Assembly (NCBI GenBank): GCA_026826555.1
Contig: JAKSZT010005175.1
Span: 3,053,302 to 3,117,301, forward strand
Source: Tolypeutes matacus
Lineage: Eukaryota; Chordata; Mammalia; Cingulata; Chlamyphoridae
Direction of reading: 5' to 3'
DNA: 64,000 nt
Positions 9,126 to 21,806 of this stretch are shown one piece after another. Positions within the stretch are counted from its first letter, which is position 1. Each line of letters starts with the position of its first letter. The translations under genes and the position numbers were made by a program. Below the pieces are notes generated by a model. That model was not told where the DNA came from. It saw only the letters and a program-made list of their open reading frames with translations, and ran no database searches.

Positions 9126-11440
9126 TCAATATATTGATCATCTAGGCTCAAAAATGCAAATTCTTTATGCATCATATAGTCCAATTATTTCTCAAATCTA
9201 ATGGAAACTATTTTTCTAATATTTCTTACATAATTTCCTTTTCTCTCTTGCTTCTTGCTTGACAAAATGTAGACTGTGCTACTTCATATGGCATTTTTTG
9301 GAGGTCTGATAATGCAGTTAGCGAAGTCAAAAAATCACCCATTCTTTCATTCAGTGTGCTAATATGCTGAAACCAGGTATTCTGTAGCCAAGAAGTTCAG
9401 GTTTGAATCCTTTTATCATTCATAGAACTATGTTGACTTGAGCATAAGCCTCAGAGTTTATGTGCCTCCTTTTCATCAACTGTGATTATAGGTCATCATA
9501 GAAATACCTCATAAAATTACTGTGAAGATGAATGACTTACTATTTGTAGTGTACCTATATAGTGTACAGGAAATACAAAGCTGCAAATTACTGCTTACAA
9601 TTGCTATTCATAATTACTTATTACTTGACTCAACATTTAATCAAAAATATTTTCTGAGTAAACTATATGTTCCAACTATTATGTTATGTCCTGGGAATAC
9701 AATTGTGTGGATGATCAAACTAAATTCTTGTCTTTATGCAATTTACAGTGTCAGTGTAGTGGTAGGGCTAGATAGCAATGAAATATTCACAACAATAAAT
9801 GTGAAATAGTGACTGTGCTAAACAATATGAAAGAAAGATTCTGTGGGTGCTGTGACATCAATGTGTTCAAACTAGAGAGAAAGAAAATTAGGCGAGATAT
9901 GAACATTGAAAAAAATTGACTTGAAAATGAAATAAATAATTAATCCATGTTGAATTTTGAGAGAAAATTATGGAAGAATGCTATTTCTCACCACTTGGAT
10001 TCTACTTTTAGGGTAAAAATAGAAATTTTAAGAATGTTAACCTGGTGTCTATTTTTGTATTATTTGTTGAATGAATTATTAGCCAGATATTTTTAGGCAT
10101 AAGTTAACACATCCTAACTCCTAGTGTTCATCACCACCTTTCCTAAGAAATATTATTATTGTTAATTTGAAAGAAACTGATAAACCAAAGGATCAGTTTA
10201 TTTGGGACTTTAAACAATGTGAAATCCTTATTTTGAATGGTAGAAGTCTTAAACATGATCCCAGAATTATGAAAATATTTTAATTATGTTAGATTTAGAT
10301 ATTTAGAAATACTTTTGAAGTAGTTTTTTTTCTTTATACTAGAAAAATAATCTCAAAAGACTATAATCAAGAAAGTTAACTTTAATATGATGCTGCTAAT
10401 AGTAGTTTGTTTCTTCATGTTTTACATTATAGTCAATGTTGTGCCTCTGAAAATTTGTTTAATTGTCATTGTTGTTTTTAGAGGAATTTTGAAAATATAT
10501 TGAAAGCACCCTATCAAACATGTAGTGGTTTCAATAGAACTATATGAATTCTGTTTGCAAAATTGAATAGAGATTGAGGTCTTGAAAATTATTATAGTGA
10601 TCTAAACTTCCCACTTCAGAATAAACTCTTTGATAGGTTTGTTTTGATGAGATTGATCTGGTGGAGACATAGGTTAAATATCACTGCTGGGAAACAGGGA
10701 ATTTCACTGAAATGCAAGTAAATTTCTACAATTAATATGTCTTCATGTCAATGAATCTTAGAAAAAAAATTAACCAACCAGACTAAATTAAGGATCAAAA
10801 TTTACTTTTATTTGTTTTTTTTTTTCCAGAGTCTTAATTATATACTCAATAAATACTATCACATCATCAATCTATTTTGGGAAAATTAAGAATGAATCTA
10901 GTCAATTTCTGTAACTGGACAGTAGGAATGAAATAATTGAATAAAAATCTGTGTTATTGATCCAAACATTGCAAAAGGAATCTCCAGAGGATAAATCAGA
11001 GAGAATGAATACACGGCAGAAGGACTGAAGAAGAAAAATTCATTTCATAATAAAATCTGAGGACTTACTATAAACAATGTGAGGTTATATCAAATGGTCA
11101 AATACTGGGTAGATGGCCTCTAATTATATTTAACAAAAATCAAATTACACAAAGACTAACAATATTAACATGAATTTATCAATGAATATTTAATATGGAT
11201 CAGTTTGAACACAACCAGAGGCACACAGCTGACACAATTTATCTACATTTGTAAAATGTTGCCTTGGAGGGCTGATTAATGCTTTCTTTGGAAATATTCT
11301 GGGATAAGTAAACAGTATTAACTAAAAAGAAGATGTTTTCTTCCCTCGTTTCTCACCAGAGAAACCTCTGTATTCTTTTCAGTTTTACTCAATGCTAAAA
11401 TTGCACTTTACTTATGAACCAATTTCTCTCAATTTTTTTT

Positions 11441-12378
11441 TTACATTGCCTCTTTAATATCTATGTTCCTCAAACTGTAGATGATGGAAGTCAGCATAAG
11501 AATCATAAAAGTGCAAAATGTAGACAACTATTATATCAAGGTTCTAAGTGTAGTTGGAATTTGGCCTCACATACATGAAAAGTATTGTCCCATGGTAAAT
11601 TGACACTCAAGTTAGGTGAGAGCCCCAGGTGGAAAAGACTTTTTGCATTCTGTCAGCAGAACACAAGCTGAGAATGGCCATCAGAATGAAACCACAGGAG
11701 ATCAGGACCATCAAAATCGTAATTATCTAAATGCAACCCACAATGTAGAAGAGTAGATGCTGGTTGATATTCTAGAACAAGAAATAACAGGACGTGGAGG
11801 GATGTCACCAAACATGAGTTTAATTTCATTGGATGGACAGAATGATAGGCTAAAAGGGATCACAGTGTTCATAGTACCATGCCAAATACCACCAACACAG
11901 GAAGCAATGAGGGTGGCACACAGACTCGGGGTAACATATTAACTGAATAGAGAAGTGGGTTGTAGATTGCTACATAGTGATCATAAGCTATTGCAGCCAG
12001 TAGAAAACACTCAGTAGTACTAAAAGTAACAAAAAGAGAGATCTGCATTGGACACCCAGGGAATGAAATGTCTTTATCCACTGCCAGGAAGTTGACCAAC
12101 ATTTTGGGGGTGACAAGTGAAGAATAAGAGGCATCCAAGAATGACAACACACTCAGAAAATAGCACATGGGATTGTGGAGATGGGAATCCCCAAGGACCA
12201 ATAAAACCTGTCCCAAATTTCCTATCAAAGTAAAGATAAAGATTGCTAGAAATTATAGAAAGATGGAGACTTTCAGCTCAATGTTATCTGTAAAGCCCTT
12301 CAATATAAACACGGTGACTTCAGTCACATTCTTCAATTGCATACTATACGGCTCCAAATCTGGTAACAGCACAGACAT
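11441..12378 (-). pseudogene. OR5T: Olfactory receptor pseudogene, OR5T-like (class II)
   Basis: Read on the minus strand from ATG at 12,378, the frame gives an N-terminus ending NVTEVTVFILKGFTDNIELK. A TAA then falls in TM1 (12,255-12,253), followed by [20 protein letters not shown], a TM2 [14 protein letters not shown], the loop [11 protein letters not shown] and the [14 protein letters not shown] motif (DRY changed to DHY). A frame change near 11,935 leads to a stop at 11,871-11,869. Later parts are recognisable in other frames: [19 protein letters not shown], and a TM7 end IIYSLRNIDIKEAM just before TAA at 11,443-11,441. Overall length (938 bases) is that of a full OR. The mix of motifs fits OR5T, whose human members lie next to OR8H. 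An L1 3' end inserted just upstream of the start codon at 12,385. Confidence 0.88.
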
Positions 12379-12384
12379 TCCAAT

Positions 12385-13232
12385 ATACAATTTTTATTAT
12401 ATTTTTTATTTTTAAAAAAGATATTTAGATTATATAAATGTTACATAAAAAGATAGGGGATTCCCATATGGTCTGCTGCCTATACCTCCCACATTTTCCC
12501 ACATTAACAACATCCTTCATTAATGTGGTGCATTCTTTACAATTGATGTAAACATTTTGGGGCATTGCCACAAAGCATAGATTATAGTTTACTTTGTAGT
12601 TTACACTCTCTCCCACACAATTTCTTAGGTTATGAAAAGATATGTAATGGGTATCTGTCATTGTAATGTCATTCAGGTCAATTCCTAAGTCCTGAAAATG
12701 CCCCCATCCTTCTCCCAACCCTCAGAACCTCCAGGGGCCTCTGCCTCCACATCAATGATATAATTTCTTCCATTGATAGAATCACAATAATTCTATAGTA
12801 GAACACCAGTAAGTCTACTTTAGTCCATAGTTCATTCCCCTGAACTATGGACTCCACCTCTAATTGGGAGGGGGCTTCAATCCCATGCGGCAGATGGATG
12901 GTGTTTTCTTGATTGCAGCTGTAGACTCTCAGTTCCTTAGGATGGTCTTTGTCCATCATCATCTCCTTGTCAGTTGTCTTGGATGAGTCCAATGCACTGG
13001 AAAGTAGGTGTGGCAACCCACTGAAGAATCAAGGCTCAGCTGGCACATGGACAACCCAAATGTTTTAGTCTTTTGGACATACACCTATCAACCTTAGTAC
13101 TAATTATAATTTCTAATAGAAGGGTTGGGAGTGCCAGGTTTAGGGAAACCACAACTGAGTCCAACTCTGTCACAAGGGGAAGCATAAACTCCAAAGTAGG
13201 CCCCACTGGCAAGGCATCAGACTTATTAGTGT
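12385..13232 (-). mobile_element. 5'-truncated L1 (3'UTR only), inserted upstream of the OR5T-like relic
   Basis: The plus strand opens with a T/A-rich tract, then 'ttagattatataaatgttacataaaaagatagggga' type L1 3'-end sequence, then the longer 3' block also present at 35,729-36,961 and 47,703-49,490. The paralogous block at 60,880-62,650 lacks it: there the sequence matching 12,384 runs straight on to that matching 13,233. So this insertion came after the duplication. No convincing target duplication is left. Confidence 0.75.
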
Positions 13233-13900
13233 TTCAGGGAACATTCCACAAATATAGAGTCTGCACAATTATATCATTATTTTTTCCCTTGCAATGGCAT
13301 AATGATATCCTAGGCAGTGATGAGATAAGGAATGATAACGAACATGGGCCCAAAAGGATGCACTTTTCAGTTTAAAATAAATGAAAAATGTTCATTCACT
13401 TTTGGCCACTTGAGTCATGTATAATAAACAAACAATCAAAACCCCTGCCAATTCATGTGATGCAATTTCCAGTTAATTTTATGTTAAAATTTCTACCATT
13501 TGTTTTCATATTCCATCTTATTAAAATTCACAAAGATGAATGAATATTGTGATTTTTATATCCAGAAAGTACACATTTGTTTGCTTCTCTTAAATTTGCT
13601 ATAATGTGCATGAGATGTGTTTTTTGACAGTTATAATCAGAAAATGGGAAGAACCACATTCACATCACAAGATATATAAATATAAATGAGAAACAAGGTG
13701 AAAATTGTTTAATTTTAAAATACTTCCTGATGAAAAATATGGGATAAGTTAATATTTCAACTTCTCTTACAGGGCTTTCTTTTCACACGAAAAGATTTCT
13801 CCTGGCAAGTATTCAAATCAACTTCTCCCTCAAGCACTTGATGAATGTAACAGCAGAGGGTATTCTGAATGTAGATGCAACTTGTATGGTGTCATAAAGA

Positions 13901-14483
13901 ATACAGTGCCATTTTTTTCAGTTTCTTTACATACATATGTTTAAATTACTAGTTTTTATCCTTTGCAACTTCTTGTACCACTATTGTTTTTGTTAAAATA
14001 TTAACTTAATGACAATATATATTTTTTCTCTGTTCAAAGCTCACTATCCCTGCAAGGTCCTTGGCTGGATTTTTGAGACATATTTCTCTCAAGAAGACAT
14101 CATGGCCATTTCATTAATATAGTACACTTGTTTATATAGACTCTAAAATAATTATGAATTCAATATCACCTAATTATCACGATTAAAATTGTTTGCAAAA
14201 GCTGTTGCTGAAAGAATTAAATCATGATATATGCCACAAAGAGTGTTTGATTTCTGTTACTAGACTCCAAGAATTCAAACTGTTTCTCATTTAGTGGAGT
14301 GTGAAGAGAGAATAGTACATGACAAAATCAAAATCAAAACAAAACAAATCCAAAAAGTGGCATATGTATATGCACTGAAAACTTTAGTTATACAACAACT
14401 TGTAAATTCAAGATCCACTGTATTTAGAGTGAGATTTCCTGATGGTAACTTTTTTTTCTTTAGCATGTCAAAGACCAAAACGT
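13901..14483. other. AT-rich intergenic DNA, nothing recognised
   Basis: No open frame, RNA gene or named repeat could be supported here. Confidence 0.5.
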
Positions 14484-14724
14484 TTAACCTATTCTTTTTT
14501 TTTTTTTTTAATTTATTTTTATTGTGGGTAAAAATCAAAATTCTCACAATACATACAAACATTTGCAAAATGATATATAAATATATATGCATATATGTGT
14601 ATTTGCTTACAAAAATGTTATTTATATATATATACATATATATACATATATTTTAAGAGGTGCTTAGATTACCCAAAATATTACACGGAACCCGCTGGGA
14701 TTCCCATGTTCTTAACCTATTCTT
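14484..14724 (-). mobile_element. Very short L1 3' end with 13-bp target duplication
   Basis: The insert is 14,497-14,711, flanked by TTAACCTATTCTT at 14,484-14,496 and 14,712-14,724. It is the terminal 200 bases or so of an L1 with its A tail (T run on the plus strand). The same 3' end is found at 35,751-35,945 and 46,780-46,975, with near-identical sequence. In insert orientation the nick site is TT/AAGA, close to the L1 endonuclease preference TT/AAAA. The intact target repeat suggests a young event. Confidence 0.9.
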
Positions 14725-17700
14725 AACTGTCAGTTGTATTTACCTAGCTTTAAAGAAGTGAACATTTGCCATGGATTCGTCTGTATTGTATTCAGTGACC
14801 TACAATAATTTATCTCTGTGACATGAAATCCACTAAAGTTTTGTCATATTGAGATGTTAATATGTCAAGTAGAGAAAGAGAAAATCAGCTTAAAATTACT
14901 GCATTGAAAAGTAAGGAAAAAGTCATTATTTCCTTAGTTCTAGGGGAAAGATTTTTTAAATACATAAAATAAATTATTTCATTAATATGAGATTACAAAA
15001 AATGCTCATTTAAACCTAAGAGCATTCTATAATAAAAATAGACATTAAAGATTAATTCCAATTTTTGAGTAAATTGAGACAATTTGTTATGCAAACAAAT
15101 TTTATAATGATTTATAATTTAGTTTGACTTGTTATAAATTTACCATTAATAATAATATAAATATGTATTAATATATTGTTGGCCATAATAAATACATTTC
15201 TGTTAGGAAAAATTCCTCATTGTCTTTCTTTCTACCCACAGCTTTTCTTTGTGATCCTCTCTCTATTCTTCTTCAACCCCCTCACCATTGTCTCTTTTGT
15301 AAGAATGAGTCCATGGAATACATAAAAAAATATTAGCTGGAGAGGGTCAGGGACAAAACAGGAATTAGGAAGATAGGAAGAAGCACAATCAAAGGAAATA
15401 AAAATATGCAATCAAATTAAAATATATATATATCAAAAGATTGACAACTAAAAGAATCCACTACATAATACAACTTGAATAATACACGCCACAAAAATTT
15501 CAGCAACATTACAATTCTATACTTCACAACCATATCTGCAACAATTGTGAAAGATTAATAGCCTCTAAATCAAGTATTGAATCTCAGTTTATCCCCAAAT
15601 AACAGTTGAGCTTTGAAAAGAAACTTCATCTTTCTAAACTAAGAAATAACAAAGACAGACCAAAATTTGGGGGCATATCATATCATAATTCATGAACACC
15701 GTTCCTGCAAAGTACATATTTTATGAGAAGCATTAAAATGTCATATTAAAATTTTTTATTATATACTATACATATATGTAGGAAGCATACAGTTGAAATA
15801 TAACTCCCAATTTTATTTAAATAAAACAAAATTAATGGAATTATAAAATCAGTTTTCTTCATAAAAGTATTGAGCTATGAATGGGTCAAACCAGAAGCTA
15901 ATTATTTCATTTTCAAGTTTATTTGCTTTTTGTCACTAAATATACACTAAAATACAATTCTATTGAGATTACACATAATGAATCCCAATATTCTATGCTA
16001 TTAGGGACCAAAAATTTTCATCTTTCACATTCTGTTTTTGGATATCTCAGTAAAAAAATACTATATTTTGCTTAAATTACCCTGATATTCTTGACAATAA
16101 AATAACCTGGTTTCTCTTGGTATCTCTGATCTTGTCTGTAGAGCTAGATGTGGTTTTACAATATATTTTATAATAATCAGGTACACTAGAGCAATTATTT
16201 CCATTAGTATAAGGATCTGAATTCATTAAAAAATAATTTTGGGATTTAGCCATTTTATCCAAACTGCTCCTCAAAGGGGGTAGTTCTGTTAACTAATATT
16301 TCAGTCCTATAAAAATGGTTGTGATTATGTGTATCTGATCTCACTTTAAGAAGATAAAAGGCTAGAAAGATAAAAGTATAGAAGATCCTGAAATTAAAAA
16401 TAAAAAACATCATAAATGTATAAGACAAAAATCTTTTCCTCAACTCATATTTTCAGGAACAAAGTAGCAGCAACAGTTAAATATTGAACTTATGAAGAAG
16501 CAACATATTATTAAGTGGCAAATAGGAATAAGTTTTTTGTATATCTCCTTACATATGCAAACTAAATAATTTGGCCTAAGCTTATAGATGAGAAAACTGA
16601 TAACTAGTTGGACATATAACTTGACCAAAGCCAAACAGTTTGCTACTAGCAGAAGCATGATTCAAGCCCAAATTTCTCTGACTTCACAATCTAAGCTATT
16701 TCCACTTGACCATATTGCAATCCTATTGTGACATGCCAATATTCTGGAATTTAATCCCCAGAAAAATTCACAAAATAATATCTTCACCTCTTGGAATTCT
16801 TTTTTAAAGCCATCAAGCTAAATTAGACAATGAAATATAAACAAACAAACAACTAACATGGTCTGTGCAGTCGGGGGTGCATCCTGTCTGGTCGGGGTAG
16901 GAGAGGCCTAGGCAGCAGACTTCAGCCTGCCTTACCTCAGGTCTGTAAATAATTAGCTAACTAGTAAAAGTAGACTCTAAATTTGTTTATAATCTTCTTT
17001 CAGAAAAAGAAATATAATTTTGAGTTAGCATATACCCAATGGACAGTAGAAAGCTAATCTCTTCATTTAAAAATTTAACTAATATAAAAATGTAGTCCTT
17101 TATTTCTAGTGTCCCTATTTCTGATTATTACCTTTTATCAAGAACATTAAACCAAATTTCAAATTTACAGTTATTGAACTAAATATATTCGGAGCCCTTT
17201 CTATTTGCCCTGCTATGTTCTGCTGAAGACATGTGATTCGATTTTTCATACAACTCTAATAGAACAACCAATCTCTAATTTACATATTAAAGTATATACT
17301 ATAGTTTGAGATTCAGGCTTATAGATTCTAAAATATTGTATTAATGATGAAAAACCCATTCTTTTTACCTGTGGAATCTAATTGCTATTTAATTAAGGTA
17401 TTCTATGATTTTGGGATTTTTATACCAATTTATCAAGATCTTCTTGAGGTCCAGAGTTGATGCCCCAAAGAGAAAACACCTTTTTTGGTGTAGAAGATCA
17501 ACAAGATGACATTTTCTCAGTTGTAAATGAGTGAATGTTTCTGGAACAATGAGCTAAACATGATAAAAATTATTACATTGAGTGCACTTTTGCCTCTGGT
17601 AGAAAAAGTACTCTCATCAAAAATCATATGTCATAGGATTGGACTAGAAATCTAATCATAAGTACATTGACTTAGCTCTGATACTTATTAGCTATGTGCC

Positions 17701-18424
17701 ATTAAGTTAATAATTTAAAACCCTGAAATCCAGTTTCTTCTTGCTCAGAATAAAACCTGTTTAATTTTCTCAAAACTCCCATAAATGTGTTTGCAATTAA
17801 ATAATATAAAAGCATATCCTAGTACAGAATTCATAGTTCTTTAATAAATATGACTAACTTCTAGTTTAAATTGTCAAGTGATACATTTTTAAGTGTTATG
17901 AGAAAGTTTAAGCTTAATGAGAATTTCAAAGAGTAGATAAGGTATGAATATTTTAAACTTATGGATAAAAAGTATTACCAGAATAGTTGGGAAGTACACT
18001 GATAACTCTAATATTCTGTGTGGTAAAACATTGGAATATTAGAGTTAGATTAGTACTTTGCAATGTTAATAAGGGATGCTTATAAAATTTTTTATTAATA
18101 CATGGCTATTGGGTCCCAAACCCTTACATTCTATCTCATTAATGGAATATTGGCCGTGGAATCTGAATTAACATGAAAAAATAAATAAATAAATATCATA
18201 TGCCAGGTAGCCTAGTTGGGAGCAATCTATTAAATAAATGTAATCCAAAATTGATCTACAGTTTCAAGAGAGCATCAATTAAAATTTATTTTTTTCCAGA
18301 AATTGAGAAGGCAATTCTACACTTTAGGTAAAAACCAAAGAACTAAGGTAGTCAACAAAAATGTGAAAAAGAAGAATGAATTTGGGCAACTCATATAAGC
18401 TGATTTTAGTACTTGTCTTCAAGC
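14725..18424. other. AT-rich DNA with two MIR relics and a small GC-rich patch
   Basis: About 16,575-16,730 is a minus-strand MIR ('agatgagaaaactgataac', 'acttgaccaaagccaaacag', 'attcaagcccaaattt'). About 17,640-17,860 is a plus-strand MIR ('ttattagctatgtgcc', 'ccagtttcttcttgctc'). Bases 16,860-16,950 are strikingly GC-rich against their surroundings. The rest shows no gene or repeat I can name; open frames here are short and look random. Confidence 0.5.
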
Positions 18425-19690
18425 TAAATAATCAACAGAATATGGTAATGGTGAAAATATCAATACCTAGATCAGAGTAACCAATTATAGAGTTTTGAAT
18501 TGGATTCACACACATATGGTCAATTGATTTTTCACAATGACAGCAAGGAATATCCATCATGGACTTATAGTATAAAAAACACGGTACTGAAAATTTTGAA
18601 TAGTCTTTTGCCAAAAAAGGAGACATTAATTCATCATTTGCCACGTATATAAAACTTCACTCAAAATAGACTTTATTCATGTGAAGCCTAATACTATAAA
18701 AATTCTAAAGTAAACATAGAACATCTGTTTGACCATGGTTTAACCCCATATTTTAGATAAGACAAAAAATACTGAAGCTACAGGAGGAAACTGGATACAT
18801 TGTACTTAAACATTTTAAAATCTGCTCTGTGAAAAAGATACTTTTGAGGGAATGAAGAAACAAGACACTGAATTGGAGAAAATATTTCCTGAAAAGCTAT
18901 TTAACAAAAACATGTATCCATATTATAAAATAACTCTCAAAACTAAATAATATGAAGATAAAAGAAAAGGAAAACAATTAAAATTGTGCAAAAACTTGAA
19001 CAGACACTTCACCAAGAAGATACACAGATGGAATTAAGCCCAGAAAAAATAGTCATTACCATTCATCATTAGGGAGGTACAATTTAAAACCACACTGTGT
19101 TTATACACATTGTAAAATGAATAAAATAAAAATGTATAAAAATAACTGATAATGCAAAGCACTTACAAATATGTAGAGTAATTGAAATTCTCATCTGTTC
19201 CTAGAAAGAACTCACCTTATGACCCAGTGAACTTATTCTTTTTTTATTATTTACTAAAAGAAATGAAAACCTATATTCACATAAAGACCTGTATGGTTCT
19301 TTCCATATTTGGAAATAACCACATGTGCATCCACAAGTGAATAGACAAGATAATTGCAGTACATGTGTACAAAGACTACAACTAACCAATATAGGAGGGA
19401 AAAACTACTGATTTATTCAATATTACAGATGGATTTCAAATACATTATGCTGAGTAGAAGAAGCCAAACTCAAAAAGTTGCATACATTGTGATTCCACTT
19501 ATATCACATGCTGGTTCCCAGAACTGGAAGTATATGGAGTGATTGACTTCAGAATAGTTGAGGGGACTTTTGAAGATGATGGAAATGCTCTATAATTTGA
19601 TTGTGGTTATAAAATTGTATACGTTTGTCAGGTTGATATAACTGACACATGGTAATGGTAGACTTTTATTCATATATTAAAATAACCATA
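18425..19690 (+). mobile_element. Old L1, 3' end of ORF2 and 3'UTR (plus strand)
   Basis: The only clear sense-strand L1 in the window. Recognisable pieces in order: a 'tgaacagacacttcaccaagaagatacacagatgg' stretch (19,000), 'tatattcacataaagacctgtatgg' (19,270), 'attatgctgagtagaagaagcca' (19,445), 'gtgattccacttatatcaca' (19,490), 'ttgattgtggttataaaatt' (19,600). These are standard ORF2 3'-end and 3'UTR phrases of old mammalian L1s. All frames are broken. Confidence 0.8.
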
Positions 19691-20969
19691 ATTTTACAAC
19701 TACGATCTTCATAAATTAATCTTTGCTTCAAAATAGGCATTACCTTTATAGGAAAGATTGTGACGAGAAAACAGTGGAACTGAGTCTTCTGTAATATTGG
19801 CAATGTTCTGTTTCCTCCTGTTTATAAGGTTATTTGGCATGTCATGAAAATTCATTGTTTCATACTCATAATATCTGGACTTGTTTTTATGCATATTATC
19901 TACAATAAAACGTGAAGATGGAAGAAAACCTTATGTTGTACTTTTTCTAATGAATTCTGTAAACTATTGCTACTTAAATGCTGTTTGACTCCGTCTTACC
20001 ATATCAGTGAATACATTTTTTCCATTTATTCATTTTACATTCCTATGAGTAAAGTTTTTTGCACTTTGAAAATTATACTTAAGCACTTTATAAGTCTGTC
20101 AGCTTCCCTCAAATTATTAATTAACTTTCTTATTTCAAATTGATTTTTCTTCATATCTGTCCTTTCCATTTTCCCTTTTCTTAAATGCACTTTGCATGGT
20201 GACACTCTTATATTTACTAAATTTGCCTATTTCTGTTATTGTTTCCAAATTTTAGTTAATTTCTGGATTCTTTAAATAATGTTTTAACATCTTCCAGATA
20301 TCTATCTGTCTCATTTCAGATAAATATGATATTCATGAAGCTTTACTATCCTGTGTTATTTTCTTATATAATATTGAACATATTAAATTAATGTATTCTT
20401 TTGCCTGCTATAAAGCCTTATTTTATGCTCTGATGTCCATTACTTTGGGGATATTCTTTGTTCTTTTTATCATTTTGCACATTAAATACATTTATATGGA
20501 GTTTAATTCTATTTCTTTTATTCTCCCATGTTTAAATGTGATAGGCATTTTCACTATCAGAAGGAGGTATAGAGGTAGTTTAGGGATTGGTCAAGTAATT
20601 TTTCATTCTCTGGTATTACTCTTATATTTTTTGATGGTCTTAAAAATATTATCACTCCCAGAGCTCTACCTGATTCATGAGCTCTTTCTCATCAAGTACC
20701 TTGAATCTCATAGACATACAGCCTTTGCCGTCTTAAGTAGTTTTCTGTGTGTGAGACCTTATATGCTGCTGCAACTGTACTTTCTGAGACCTATATCTTG
20801 CAGAACTTCCATTCTTCTTTGAAACTTACCTCCCAGTGTTTCCGTCCTACTTGTTTTCCTTCTGCTTGCTTTGCCTCAATTTCGTTTTTTGTTAGTATTT
20901 GTTTATTTTTTCTCTTTCTTTCAAGTAGAGGGTTTATGCAAATGTCTGGTAATCTTTATTGTCTACTCA
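19691..20969. other. AT-rich DNA, possibly old LINE sequence, not resolved
   Basis: T-rich DNA with several short plus-strand open frames (for example 20,391-20,822) that have the low-complexity hydrophobic look of antisense LINE sequence. I could not match it to a family and assign no function. Confidence 0.35.
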
Positions 20970-21290
20970 TTTTTATTTTTTGTTGTTAGAGAATGTATGA
21001 TCTTACAAAACAATCATGCATAACATGGGCAGAATTCTCATACAACACCCCATTATCAACACCTTGCATTGCTGAGGGATATTTGTTACAAATTATGAAA
21101 GAACATCATCAAAATATGACGAGATTTCTTAATACCATATTGCATCACTTCTTTCAGGTTTTGCCTCCAATGTTACTTTATCATGAAGTCCCAGCTAAAC
21201 TTTCTCTGAAACATGTCAGATTTCCTCCAACACAAAGCCATACTTTCTCCCTTTTTTTGGATTGTTTCTCCTGATGGTGATTCTTCTAAT
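20970..21290. mobile_element. L1 3'UTR-like relic (minus), then a possible L2 piece (plus)
   Basis: 20,970-21,170 matches the opening of 57,616-58,215 ('gagaatgtatgatcttacaaaacaatcatgcataa'). About 21,135-21,290 contains 'cttctttcaggttttgcctccaatgttac', a phrase of L2 sense strand. Both are short and old. Confidence 0.5.
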
Positions 21291-21443
21291 TCATGTCATT
21301 TTTATTTATTATGATACACCCAAGCATGTAGGTCCTCAAAAGTATTTTGAATAAATAATGAATCATAAGCATCTAGAGAATCAAAAATGTAAAAATAGAG
21401 GTGCCTCTCTATTGTCAATATTTTATTTCTCTATTGGGTCCTA

Positions 21444-21480
21444 AGTGTGTGTGTGTGTGTGTATGTGCATGTGTGTGTAC
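21444..21480. repeat. (TG)n microsatellite
   Basis: Alternating TG with a few TA and CA interruptions. Confidence 0.9.
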
Positions 21481-21574
21481 TAATTCCTCTGAGTAATTAA
21501 CACATCGGCATTCTTAATTCAAAAATTTCAATGCTCTTGAGCTTTACACTTTTTTATGTATAAAACATAAATGT

Positions 21575-21806
21575 GGAAGGGATGTGGCTCAAGCGGTTAT
21601 GTATCCCCCTCCCACATGGGAGCTCCTGGTTCCATGCCCTGTGCCTCCTGAAAAAAAAAAAACAAAACAAACAAGCAAAACAAACAAACAAACAAAAACC
21701 AACAACTCTGGGAAGCCAATGTGGCTACCTGGTTGAGCACCAGCTTCCCACATACAAAGGTCCCAGGTTCAATTCCCAGATGCCCGGACCTCAAAAAAAA
21801 AAAAAA
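21575..21806 (+). mobile_element. Two tRNA-derived SINE monomers in tandem (DAS-like dimer)
   Basis: The left monomer starts near 21,575 (GGAAGGGATGTGGCTCAAG) with B box GGTTCCATGCC (21,628-21,638), and ends in an A run. A linker of AAAC/AACA units (about 21,650-21,700) leads to a second monomer at 21,710 (GGGAAGCCAATGTGGCTACC) with B box GGTTCAATTCC (21,766-21,776) and its own A tail. Both lie in the same orientation. This may be one dimeric element or a SINE inserted into the tail of another. No clear target duplication was found. Confidence 0.8.

Larger units (their letters stand above)
9140..13900 (+). repeat. Duplicated block, copy 1 (contains the OR5T-like pseudogene)
   Basis: Sequence from about 9,140 to 10,330 matches 38,140-39,202, and 10,560-12,384 plus 13,233-13,900 match 60,880-62,650, all in direct orientation and in the same order. 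About 9,830-10,490 is also matched by 35,205-35,728. Identity is moderate, with many small indels, so the duplication is old. Within the block, 9,370-9,610 looks like a plus-strand MIR and 9,620-9,960 like a minus-strand L2. These sit at matching places in the other copy and so predate the duplication. Confidence 0.8.

Noticed and set aside
14294..14656. Overlapping frames of 116-120 codons on both strands
   Set aside because: They span an L1 tail and its flanks, with low-complexity lysine and phenylalanine runs from homopolymers.
20391..20822. 143-codon hydrophobic frame, possible membrane protein
   Set aside because: T-rich DNA gives such frames by chance; no start context, motif or similarity to a known family was seen.
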